33,648 nucleotides of DNA. Source: Mesotaenium endlicherianum. Lineage: Eukaryota; Streptophyta; Zygnematophyceae; Zygnematales; Mesotaeniaceae. Shown here piece after piece: positions 24,301 to 33,648 of the stretch. The notes beneath the pieces were generated by a model that saw only the letters and a list, made by a program, of their open reading frames with translations, did not search any database and was not told the DNA's origin. How positions within the stretch are numbered: position 1 is the stretch's first letter; every line of letters starts with the position of its first letter. Made by a program: the position numbers and the translations under genes. Location of the stretch: positions 17,766 through 51,413 of the forward strand of contig WELA01012185.1 in NCBI GenBank assembly GCA_009602735.1. Reading direction: 5' to 3'.

Positions 24301-25219
24301 CTAGTATGCAATGTCTGATGCAGGAGAAGAGAAAGAAGAGTGAACGAACAACACAACAAAGAAAAGAGAAGACAAGAGAGAGTTTTGGCCCCACACGCAC
24401 CCCCCGCCCCACCTCTGACTGACCCCAGACTGACCCCGGAACACAAAACCTTCCATTACTGCGGGGCTCCAATTGGAGCAGACAAACGGCAGATAGCAGA
24501 CGGCAGACACTACGGAGGCTAAGGCAGCAAGCTCCGCGTGGAGCGAGAGCATGAGCGCACCGTGGACGTTGATGACGTGGGATCCACGCTGAGCAGCAAA
24601 CGCCCTGAGGTGGTCCTCCCCCGCGTCGCCCTGCAGCAGCAGGCTCTTGAGGAGCTGGCGCTGCTCGCGGGCGCTGTTAGTGCGGCCCAGCGCCTCGTCA
24701 AACTCTGCCAGCGAGGCCGGCGTGATGGCCGGCACCGTCAGCAGCACCTGTCCACGCAGCAGCGGCAGCGGCAGCAGTCGCAGGAGGAGGAGGGGGAGTA
24801 AGAGGCGGGGGAGCATAAGGAGGAGGTATAAGGTGATGACAGTGAGGAGGAAGAAGAGGACAAAGAGGCAGAGCAGGAGGAGCATGAGGGGGTTGAAGCA
24901 TGAGAAGGAGGAGCAGGAAAGGAGGAACATGAGCATGAGCATGAGGGGTAGCTTGAGCAGCGCACAGCGAAAGTAAGAGGCCCACTTAATCATCCTCCTG
25001 ACTTGCGTGCAAGGATGAGAAGGGTGGGGGTGAGGAGGTGAGGGTGTTGAGGAGGAGCAGCAGCACAAAAACAAACGTACAGGCAAGATCCCCCGGAAAA
25101 CTGGCAGGAGGATCTTGCACGGGCTACAGCCTATGCGAGTAGCCTATGCTGACACTTCTGACATATAAGGGTTTCAATATCACCCACACACACATGCACA
25201 CACACACGCACACGCACAC

Positions 25220-25255
<36 letters not shown>

Positions 25256-28200
25256 GTTTGACTCTGAGTCAAAAGCCAAAAGAGCAAGGCAAAAGCGTCA
25301 CGATGTTGCTATGCGCTGCCGGCTGGCGCTGTTCGAAAGAGCACGCACTCTTCAGCCACCCTAGTGCATGGCAGCGTGTGGTGGTCAGCTGTGAGGCGGG
25401 ACAGGGGCGAAGAAAACGCGCTCCCAGGCATGCGTGGCAGCAATAATTAATCCAAGCTGCCCCTGCCAGTGGCTTCCATGGAGTCAAAACGGGCAGGAAA
25501 AAAGTTGGCTCATGCACTCAGGGCTCATGAAACTCTAGGGTGTTCGGCCTCACTCAGGTCTTAACGCCTGCCGGGTGTAAGACTTTGGGGCAGCGTCAGG
25601 CTCAAAAGGTACGGGCGGGGAGGCAGCGCACGCGGCACGGGAGTATCGCCCGAGACCTTGAGTGCACGTGCACACCGCGCGCACGCGCGGCCAAGTGGCC
25701 AAGCTGGAGAGACAGATGAGCTGGAGGCTTCCCAACAGTTCCTTCTTAATAGCGCTGGACTTTGAAAGCTCCCGCTTCAATTTTTTTTTTTAAAACTCAG
25801 GGTTGGCCATTGGGGTTACGCTTTTGGGTTTAGAGTTAGGTTTCAGAGTTAAAGGCTTAGGGTAGGGTCAGGGTCTAAAGCTCATACCTCGCGGGGGCCG
25901 GAGCCGAGGCCAAACGCGGCAAACCGCACATAGGTATCGCGGAGGAGGGCGCACACGGGCCCCTGGAGGACTGCATTGGATTCGAGCGTGAGCGCGAGGA
26001 TGCCCGCGCGGAAGAGGTCCTGGCCCACCACCTGGCGCAGCTCGGGGCGCTGCCCAAAGGCGACGGACGGCAGGTGGGCGGCCGCGTGGCAGAAGGAGAT
26101 GGCGCGGTTGGCGGACTCCGTGTCGGGCCACGTCAGCGCGGAGGCCGCCAAGTGGAGGGCGGCGCGGGCGGCGTCCCAGTGCTGGGCCACCAGAAAGCTG
26201 CCACACGCACCATGCAGCGTGCATCATGCACACACACACACACACACACACGCACACACACTCACATGCGTCAGGCCTCCTCTGTCCAGGTGTTAGGAAG
26301 CACCTTGCTGGGGAGGGCTTAACACGTGGAGTCGCGCGAGCATGCGCAGGCGAGCTCGGGTTGATGTTGATGCTGATGCTGATGCGGATGCTGCCACACG
26401 AGTGCATGAGAGATTGTTGACTTGTTCTGCTCTTGCCCTTGCGCTGGCGCTGACGCTGACGTCGACGCTGACGCCGATGCTGATGCTGACGCGCGCACGT
26501 GTTCATGCTGCTCGGAGCAACCCAAGCTCTTCCAAGACTAATCGGCCAATTAGGATTTCACTTGTGGGCCGTTGCACGCCCAGTCGACCACTCAGGGCCA
26601 CAATATTGTTATGGTACTTTCGACTGTGTACTCCAACAACGCGGCTCTGCCGCCTAGATTGCGAGGAAATGTCGACTGAGGAGACATGCGACAGTTAGGA
26701 ATTTGAAGCGAAGGGACAAGGCGGGCGGGGACTGGGCAGGGGTTGGGGCAAGGAAGGATGAGGGGGCAAAGGGAAGGGGCAGGAGGGAGGAGGGGAGAGA
26801 GGAGGCGCAGGGGGGAGCGAGGAAGTAAGGCGGGAAGGAAGGAAGGGGGAAAGAAAGGAAAAAAGGCGAGGGGGGAGGGGGAGGGGGGGTTTTGCTTACA
26901 CAAGGAGGGTCTCTCTGGAAGGCTGCTCCTCCTGCTGCATCTGCTGCACGCGCATGTCGTCGCCGCCGTCATTGTCGCTGAGCTGAAGCTGCTGACGTGT
27001 CGCGCGCTCGGCCTCGCCCTCGCCGCCATCTGCGGCGCCAGGTGGCGGCGGGGGCAGCGAAGGGAGCAGGGCCAGGAAGGAGCAGAATTCGCGCGTCAGG
27101 TCGCGCAGAAGCTTCTCGCCCAACACCTCATCCCTCACGGCAGCCTCCGATTGGCCGTCTCTGCCACCTGGCACCGCCACCATCAAGGCCGGCAAATAAA
27201 GAGGTCAGGGGCCTGAAGCCTGGCGGCTCATTCTTGCCATCTGGCACCTGGCACCCACACCAACACTGCCGCAGCTGGCACGGGCTCCCATGCACACGCG
27301 CAACCGAGACGAATACCCAGCATTCACGCAACTCCGCCCCCACGTGTCTCTCACGCACGCACAAAGCCCATGCACGCCCACCTGTGCACATGCAGCCCTC
27401 CGACATAGCGCCCGTGTCCTTGCTCGCATGCATCCACATGCCCCCCGAGCGAGCGCCCAATTCCTGCAACATAGACACTCTCTCTCGCCCTCCCTCTCTC
27501 AATGCAGGATCTCTCTGGCATTCTCGCAACTTCGCATTTTCGGATCCCCCTGCCTCACATAGAACATATCAAAGGAAGATAGAGAAGAAGAAACAACGAG
27601 TAACGAACAATAAAGACAGCTCACCAGCAGGAGGTAGCGCGCCGTTGCGCAGCAGGCCACCCCAGGCATCCGTCAGATAGCCCGCGCAGTGCGTTAGCAG
27701 CGGCGGCAGCAGGGCGCCTACCCACAGCGGCCACAGGGGAGGGGGGCAGGCCCGGGCCATGGGGGTGATGACGAGGTGGATGAGCAGCTTCACGTGGCGG
27801 CTCTCCATGCAGGGCAGGTGCTCCAAGAGCGTCGTGCGCAGAGAGCCCGCCACCTCGTGCTGCGCTGAGGTGGCGAAGAAGGCGGTCCCGAGGCCGGAGG
27901 CCGCCAGGCCCAGCACGTTGTACCTGCCAGGTGGCAGGAGGGCGAGGGAGCGGCAAAAGTGATGAGGGACTGGTGGCCCATGGGGGGGCAGACGAACAGG
28001 CGGGCAGGTAAGCAAGTAAGGGACAGGTGGCAGGGCAGGGTTTTAAGGGGGGCAACTTGCTGCGGCGGGTGCAAGGCGTTGGGAGGAAGGGAGCGGGAAG
28101 GTAGAGGGAGAGCAGGCCTTTATCATGGAAAGCATCTGAGACATGCTGTCACAAATGCATGTATGTGTGTCTGTGCGTGTCAGATTGTGTGTGAGAGTGT

Positions 28201-29106
28201 GTGTGCACGCCCTTGTGAGTGTGCCTGTGTGCATGCGGGTGCATGAGCGTGTGCGTGTGTGTGTGTGCGCGCGCGCGCACGCGCGCAGGCCTGTGTACGT
28301 GCGTGTGTGAGTGAGAGAGAAAGAAGGGGAGGGGGAGACAGAGATATTACGCATGTACCCAATTTGGCGCATGTTTTTCAAAAAGCTCCGGATGTCAACC
28401 TCCCGCGTCCGTCCACCCTCCAGGCCCTGGGCGGCAGCCTCTGCATTGCCGCCATTTGTCGCCGTTGGGTGGCCTAAGGCGGTTTTGTGGCCGGTCTCGC
28501 CCACCAGATTCTCCTGCTCTGTGGGGCCCATGTGAAGGGCTGCCTGAACAACAGGTTGCAGGCTGGGGCGCACAGCTGGCGACCAAAGCGCGTGTACGCA
28601 CCGCAGCAGCTGGCACATGCATAGACAAGACAAGAGAGAGCGTGTGAGAGAGAGCCTGGAAAGCGAGTCAGGTAGAGTTGAGCAAAGAAGGAACAAGTCT
28701 GTGCTAAAGAGTGGGACCGCAGACACGCGCCCAGACGCGCGCGCGCGCGCACACGCACAGACAACGAGAAAGAGAGATGGAGAGAGAGATCTGCATGCGC
28801 ACGCGCACACGGACACACGCACGCAACACATGGCCGCCCATCTATTACGCAAGCAGCGAGCGTAAGCCCATGCACACATGCGACCATGTGTGTACCCCAC
28901 ACACAAGCATGCACAGCGTTAGTCAAGCACGCAACCACGGAGTGCACCCACACGAGAACAAGGCGAAAAGTACGGCCGCTCTCGAGGGTCACAAACAGGC
29001 AACGACGGGAGAAGGAGAACAACGAGACGCAAGCGCACCTGCAAGAGGCGGGGGAGCAGCCAGGCCATGTGCGCCACCATGGGGTGCTGCCTCTCCCGCT
29101 CCTCCT

Positions 29107-29137
<31 letters not shown>

Positions 29138-29511
29138 GCTCCCGCCCCCGCCAGGTGGCGCCGCCCTGGCCGCGGAAGCGGCGGCGGCCGCTGCGTTTGT
29201 GCGCACGAACGCTTTCTCAAAGAGCGCAACGGCGTGCAATATCCACCAGTAGCTCCCGGGGCCGCCGTCGTTGGGAGGGATTGGGGAGGATTTGACGCCC
29301 CCCCCGGTGCCGGCGAGGCCGTTGGAGAAAGCGGAGGTGGGGGAGGGGGATAGAAGGAGGGCAAAGGAGAGGGGATCGGCCAGGTGGCGCTGCCAGGTGG
29401 CGGCCTCCCATTGTTGCTCCACAGGGCCCAGCAGCCACTCAAGGAGCTGCACCTGCTGCTGAGGCCTGCCCCCCATCAAGGAAAAAGAAAAACGAAAGAA
29501 GACACAAACAT

Positions 29512-29550
<39 letters not shown>

Positions 29551-31317
29551 CAGTCAGGTTGGCAGGCAGACAGGGGCTCAGGTGGAGGGACCCCAGGGAT
29601 TGTTGGAACCGGAAAGACAACCAGGGGCCATGTGGCAACAGATCGGACACTGGTGACTTGCATTCTATGACAAGCGCCACGCGTCGTGCCCCTCTTCGCC
29701 AAGCCAGCCCGACAAGCCTCGGCCTAAGAGTGCTGACACCAGCACTGCGTCGTGAGAAAGCGGACAAAGCAATGCAGGCAACTCCCACGTGAGAGTGCTT
29801 TTGAAAAGAGAACCGGGGGGGGGGAGGGGGGGAGGGGGCAGCTAGCGGCAAGGGCATGAGCAGTTATATGTAGCAGAATCAAAGGGGTGTCGTTATCTCA
29901 GTCAGCGGTCATGTTGAAGTCGTAGTCACTGTCAAAGTGGTCACGACACGTCAAACCCACATCCAAGACTGGATGGGGATTTGGACAGAGTAGTCAGCCG
30001 AAAGGCTAAGGGCATGGAACCAGTAATGAGCCAGCCCAGCGAGTGCCAAGAGAGGTACTGATCAATCGGCTATCCAAGCCAAGTACAGCAGGGATGTTGC
30101 AAAGGGCGCTGTGTGCCGCCTCGGCTAGGCCCTCAGATGACTGGTCACGGCTTGAGCGTTCATCCCAAACGCTGCCAGCCAGCCACATAGGCGTGATTGT
30201 CAGCTGGAAGGCCAAGCGGTCACGCGCAACAATCGGGAACCAGATCGTGACAGGTGGCAAGCGCGCCCGGCAGCAGCACGGAGGGCACACGGCCAGTGCA
30301 GAGTAGGGGGGGTGGGAATAGGGAACCGAAACTCGGGGCTTGTGTGCGGCGCTGGCATGGTGAGAGCGCGACAGCTGGCGCGCGTACCCGGCAGCGGCGC
30401 CAATGGCGAGGAGGGCGTCGCCCAGCTGGTTGAGCTCGCTCTGCTGCAGCAGCTGCTGCCGCCGCATCTCCGCTATGAGCTCCGCCATTGCCTGCAGTTT
30501 GCCCCCCACACCGCCAGATTGCATGTCAGACAGCACCTGGAGGACTAGGGTTCAGCGTTAAGGATTAAGGGGTTTAGAGTCAAGGGTCCGGGTCCAGGGC
30601 CGCCAGTGTCAGCAGATGGAGAACGAGGGGACGCGTTTTGGGGCTAGTAGTGGCTGGGGGATTCTTCTTGCAGGGTTCTGGTTTCTAAGATGAGGGGTTT
30701 ATCTAGGGCCTCTGGGCTTCAAGACGAAGTGTTGTAACTTCTCACATACAGAGGCAAGGCAGCAGGAGAGACAGCGTGAAGGCAAGAGATCCAGCTGACA
30801 AGAGGGTTCAATCAAAATACGTGTGATAGATTTCTCAGCTCCCTAGGTTGTGGAGGGGTCCCAGAGGAGGGGCTTGCATAAGGAAAGGGGCGGAGAGGGG
30901 TGGGGAAGATTTACCGCCATGTGAGGGAGGAAGGCGGCATCTGCCACGCGGGCGATGATGGCAATGGACGCGCACACCTGAGCGCGTGCCACCTCTCCCG
31001 CGCTCTTGCCCTGCGCTGTTTTGCTCTGCTCCTCCTGCTCGTTTGCCACCTCCATGCACCCCCTCACCAAAAAAAGAAATAATAAAATCAGACGATTTCC
31101 TCCTCATGTATACCTACAGAGTTCGTGCAGATCTGAACACATGATATACTTTGCAGCACCTCGACCTCCATCATGATGCAAAGACTAGTCTTACCAAAGA
31201 ATTCTCACCTACATAGCGTTGCTACCCTACAAGACTCATATCGGTGCATTACAAACGACGTCAACATAAGCGCGCACGCTCAGGCAGGAAACCGCCCCGG
31301 GGGGGGGGGGGGGGGGN

Positions 31318-31376
<59 letters not shown>

Positions 31377-33025
31377 TGGCTTGGTCTGCATCCCTCGTGG
31401 TGCATATGTACATGTGTGAGAGACAGATCAGCCCGTGCTTCACTTTGCACAACCGTGTTTCAATTTCTTATTGGCAACAACAATCTTGGCATATGGAGGC
31501 ACTGCAACTCAGCCCAGCTCCTCACATGACCACCTTTCCCACTGAGACAGGAGAGGAGAGGAGAGGAGCAGGCTCCCCTGTCTGCTTCCCCCCCTCACAG
31601 CATCTTCCTCACTGCATCGTGGGGCTCGCACGTCTCCATATTGGCTTTACCTTATACTTCTCATCCTAGTCTGCTTTTCCACGTCGCAAAGCACCAAACA
31701 ACAAACACGGATCTCGTTTGTTCATCAACCAAAAACCCCTCCACCGGGAAAGGAATGAAAAGTTGCATACACCTGGGTAAAGTAGAGGAAAGAATGGGAA
31801 TGTTTCCAGCTGCCACGTGGTCCACGGCCGACAAAGGGTGCATAGGGACAGCCAGACGCTGACGTGGAAGCCGGGCGGCGAGGCAGAAGGGCAGAGGCCG
31901 AGGTGAGGGCGGCACAGATAACTGGCAAAATCACGTACCTGCCGCCGAGGGGGCAGGGATGACAGCAGTGCGAAGAACCTGGGGAGGACACCTGGCAAGC
32001 AGGCAGGGCTGTGCCGGCAGTAGGCGCCCGTGCCGCCCAGCAGGCGTGCCAGCACCTCCACCTGGCAGGGCTCCTGCGGCTGCTGACTCAGCAGCCGCTG
32101 CATCACGCCTGGCGGGTGCCACATCACCAGCAGCAGAAGAAGAAGAAGAAGAGAGGAGTAAACTTTAGGGGTCTTCAGAAATGTGGGCCGTATTTCGTAG
32201 GTTATGTTGCGGCTGTGTTTTGTGGTCTAGGGTCTGCGATCTGCGCACGGTCTAGAGTTTTCATTTGTTAAGACTTTTCAATTGAGTGAGGGGGGCTCTG
32301 GGCCCCAGTATAGCCCTAGATTCCTAAATTGCATCTGGCTTCCGCATCAAGGCTAGGGTTGAGGGGAAAAGAACCAAAAATCAAGCAAAAGGTGTGAAAA
32401 GGGTTACAGGACCGGGGCGGGCCAGGCGGGCGGCTGCTGAGTCACCGCGGCATTGTTTGATTCCGGCATCGGGATCGGGAAGCGGGCACGTGCCAGCACC
32501 AGCTGGAGTGTCTAACAATGGAAACGTGTAGACCGCTTTCTGGCGGCCTGGAGGCCTCACAAAGAGCCAAGTGGCGCAGTCGCAGGCATGTCTCAGACAG
32601 CAAGTACGGGGGCAGACAGCCAAGCAACGTCCTCCCTTCTCTTCCCTCTCCCTCTGAAATCAGGTGAACCTTTACGTTAGTGCTAGTAGACTATATTTTT
32701 TGGTGATCTCAGATTCTTCATGTCACGCGGGAGTTATGTGATGGTTCCTCACGATAAGCTACGTGGCAGCTCCTCGCAGGAGCCACACAGCAGCTCCTAG
32801 CGGGGAGCCACATGGCATGTCCTGAAAGAGATCCACGTGGCAGCTCTTCATGGGGAGCCTCAGCGTGGCAGGTGGCTCCTACTCACCTTCAAGGATGACG
32901 GCGAGCTCGTTGGAGGCACCAGCTGGCGACCTGGAGGCCACCGCGGCCTGCTCCATGACGCCAGGTGGCACCGAGCCCATGACTGCCTCCAGGAGCACCT
33001 GCGCCTCGTCCACCTGCAGAAGCGC
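24301..33025 (-). CDS. HST: Exportin-5 orthologue HASTY, N-terminal third missing, 10 visible exons
   Basis: Exons on the minus strand: 32887-33025 (or from 33013), 31939-32108, 30915-31049, 30388-30536, 29039-29465, 28359-28609, 27625-27923, 26900-27167, 25888-26197, and a last exon starting at 24747. All phases agree. HASTY is a HEAT-repeat importin-beta-type nuclear export receptor, in plants needed for normal microRNA levels. Matching segments in order are ARAQVCASIAIIARVADAAF, LLEWLLGPVEQQWEAATWQ, HPMVAHMAWLLPRLLQLL, VHALWSPAV, DIRSFLKNMRQIGYNVLGL, MESRHVKLLIHLVITPMARA, GEKLLRDLTREF, GPREVLLTVPAITP and REQRQLLKSLLL. About 790 residues are visible, of roughly 1200 in the family. The end is uncertain: the frame stays open to a stop at 24301, but conservation fades after ELAALAS (24514), where a GT follows. 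The exon at 29039-29465 carries a polyglutamine/polyalanine insert. Confidence 0.92.
24748..25070 (-). other. Very long polypyrimidine tract before the last HASTY exon
   Basis: On the sense (minus) strand about 300 bases before the acceptor at 24748 are mostly C and T (CTCCT, CTTCT, CTGCT motifs). The frame is open and continuous with the last exon, encoding a leucine-rich stretch. Confidence 0.7.
25184..25253. repeat. AC dinucleotide microsatellite in HASTY intron
   Basis: Nearly pure CA repeat with a few CG and TG steps in the last HASTY intron. Confidence 0.95.
25796..25884 (-). repeat. Degenerate telomere-like stretch at the start of a HASTY intron
   Basis: The plus strand reads variants such as CAGGGTTGG, GGGGTTAC, GGGTTTAGAGTTAGG, CTTAGGGTAGGG and CAGGGTC. 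In sense this is an eroded CCCTAAA-type array lying directly after the donor of the exon 25888-26197. Confidence 0.6.
26228..26266. repeat. AC dinucleotide microsatellite
   Basis: CA repeat about 30 bases upstream (in sense) of the acceptor for the exon 25888-26197. Confidence 0.95.
26361..26492. repeat. Two blocks of GATGCT/GACGCT hexamer repeats
   Basis: TGATGC units run at 26361-26393 and related GACGCT/GATGCT units at 26431-26492. The spacing of six suggests a decayed hexanucleotide array or a mobile minisatellite. It is intronic in HASTY. Confidence 0.75.
28158..28322. repeat. GT/GC-rich microsatellite downstream of a HASTY exon
   Basis: Imperfect GT tract with a CG-alternating core (28267-28287). 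In sense it is AC-rich and follows the donor at 28358. Confidence 0.9.
28735..28825. repeat. CG/AC-rich microsatellite upstream of a HASTY exon
   Basis: CG-alternating core followed by CA-rich runs. In sense it is GU-rich and precedes the exon 28359-28609. Confidence 0.85.
29111..29137 (-). repeat. HST: Coding CAG repeat, nine glutamines in HASTY
   Basis: Nine perfect CTG units on the plus strand read as CAG in sense, inside the exon 29039-29465. They follow an alanine-rich run and a PPGGGGS linker. The insert falls in the variable loop before HPMVAHMAWLLP, where land-plant HASTY proteins have a short serine/threonine-rich linker. Confidence 0.93.
29513..29548. repeat. AC dinucleotide microsatellite
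   Basis: Perfect CA repeat about 48 bases upstream (in sense) of the acceptor for the exon 29039-29465. Confidence 0.97.
30541..30600 (-). repeat. Degenerate telomere-like stretch forming a HASTY 3' splice region
   Basis: The plus strand reads CTAGGGTTCAGCGTTAAGG, then GGGGTTTAGAG and AAGGGTCCGGGTCCAGGG. In sense the CCCTAA-like units lie directly before the acceptor at 30537 and supply its pyrimidines. Confidence 0.6.
31299..31375. repeat. Poly-G homopolymer, 76 G with one N
   Basis: The run is pure G apart from an N at 31317, inside the HASTY intron between exons 30915-31049 and 31939-32108. It is poly-C in sense. The true length may differ because long homopolymers are read poorly. Confidence 0.9.
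32725..32876. repeat. Minisatellite with a unit of about 24-27 bases containing CCACGTGGCAGCTC
   Basis: About five diverged tandem units share the pattern GAGCCACRYGGCAGCTCCT-GCGG. Copies begin near 32757, 32780, 32806 and 32830. Several carry a G-box-like CACGTGG core. The array ends next to the donor of the first visible HASTY exon. Confidence 0.7.
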
Positions 33026-33648
33026 CTGCCGAGATTGAAACCTCCCAAAAAATGTAAAACCCAGGACATGGCAACAGGTGTTGCATCCTCAGCATGTATC
33101 AGCTGGATCCGCTCAAACACTGAAGAAAAAATCTCCGCTTGATCCTCACATGTGCGGCGCCAGTGCAGGTTTGAGATGAGAACAGAATTGTGCACTCCCC
33201 AACAAAATCGCAACTGACTTTGTCCACAGCTTTGTCATCACCGGCATGAACAACCTGTTGAGAAGCAAACACTTGGCAGGATCCAATAGCTTTCTGAAAG
33301 AACCAAGTCAGTCAGACCCCCTGTAGCCTGATGCCTCCACCTTGCATCCCATACCCCCCACCTGACACACGTGCACTACCAACAGACCTTGCCCTTGATG
33401 CAAGCGAAGCTTTGCCCCCTCTTTGCCTGGCTACCACTTCCGCTTCCAGAAGCCTTCCACTCCTCGGAAGATTCAATCAACAACAGGTGCTCTGCTTGAG
33501 CCAATTTGGCCCGTCTCGGAGGGACTGTGGAAGTAGCCACCGGGTGTGAGAGAGTGCAGGAACTTTTGTACTTTGACCTTACTAGCAATAGCTCTAAAGA
33601 AGGGGAGGGAGGGGGGAGAGAGAGAGAGAGCGAGAGAGAGAGAGAAGG
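33026..33648 (-). other. Upstream HASTY intron region, further exons not resolved
   Basis: A possible short exon encodes VVHAGDDKAVDK (about 33219-33254), with an acceptor CAACAG but a weak GTCAGT donor. An open frame near 33500 reads HLLLIESSEEWKAS. I could not match either to HASTY. The window ends in a GA/GAGA microsatellite (33614-33648). Confidence 0.35.

Noticed and set aside
25866..26506. 212-codon minus-strand frame
   Set aside because: It is an alternate frame of the HASTY exon 25888-26197 plus a CA microsatellite; the correct frame is the one matching exportin-5.
28711..29353. Plus-strand frames of up to 194 codons
   Set aside because: They are antisense of the HASTY exon 29039-29465 and of CA/CG repeats.
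8058..33648. tRNA, rRNA, CRISPR or transposon signatures
   Set aside because: I saw no cloverleaf with A and B boxes, no regularly spaced direct repeats with unique spacers, and no transposase or reverse transcriptase motifs.

Overview
The window looks like nuclear DNA of a green-lineage eukaryote, most likely a streptophyte (charophyte alga or relative). The coding signal is broken into short exons with clean GT-AG borders. Every recognisable protein resembles its land-plant version: an AFG1-type ATPase, a small plant complex I-type membrane protein, a stand-alone DUF89 phosphatase, a plastid-targeted protein and the exportin HASTY. The species assignment is inference; no organelle, viral or bacterial gene and no transposon was recognised.

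Layout: 1-8.06 kb holds the 3' part of an AFG1-like ATPase gene (+), ten visible exons, with GC-rich introns full of GT/AC, CCTG, CCCG and CCT microsatellites. 8.06-9.95 kb is a convergent intergenic stretch. 9.95-10.84 kb is a two-exon gene (-) for a 97-residue protein like plant mitochondrial complex I accessory subunits. 11.95-18.32 kb is a complete twelve-exon DUF89 damage-control phosphatase gene (-), reconstructed as 383 residues, whose first intron uses a GC donor. 18.33-19.14 kb is a divergent promoter region. 19.14-22.43 kb is a plastid-targeted, single-membrane-span protein of unknown function (+), interrupted by a 712-base gap. 22.43-24.30 kb is convergent intergenic DNA. 24.3-33.0 kb is the 3' two thirds of the exportin-5/HASTY gene (-), ten visible exons, again with GC-rich, microsatellite-laden introns.

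The five genes are housekeeping functions for mitochondria (AFG1, complex I), coenzyme A/metabolite repair (DUF89), plastid (unknown) and nuclear export/microRNA work (HASTY). Nothing suggests an operon-like joint function. The two outer genes are cut by the window ends: AFG1 lacks its N-terminus with Walker A, and HASTY lacks roughly the first third.

The most unusual signals are in the non-coding DNA. Complementary GU/AC microsatellites flank single exons, one of them an in-frame exon carrying Walker B. Degenerate telomere-like CCCTAA tracts in introns lie with the C-rich strand always in sense. A 10-base GCCAGGTGGC motif recurs in HASTY. There is also a long poly-G run, and sequencing gaps sit at poly-C runs.
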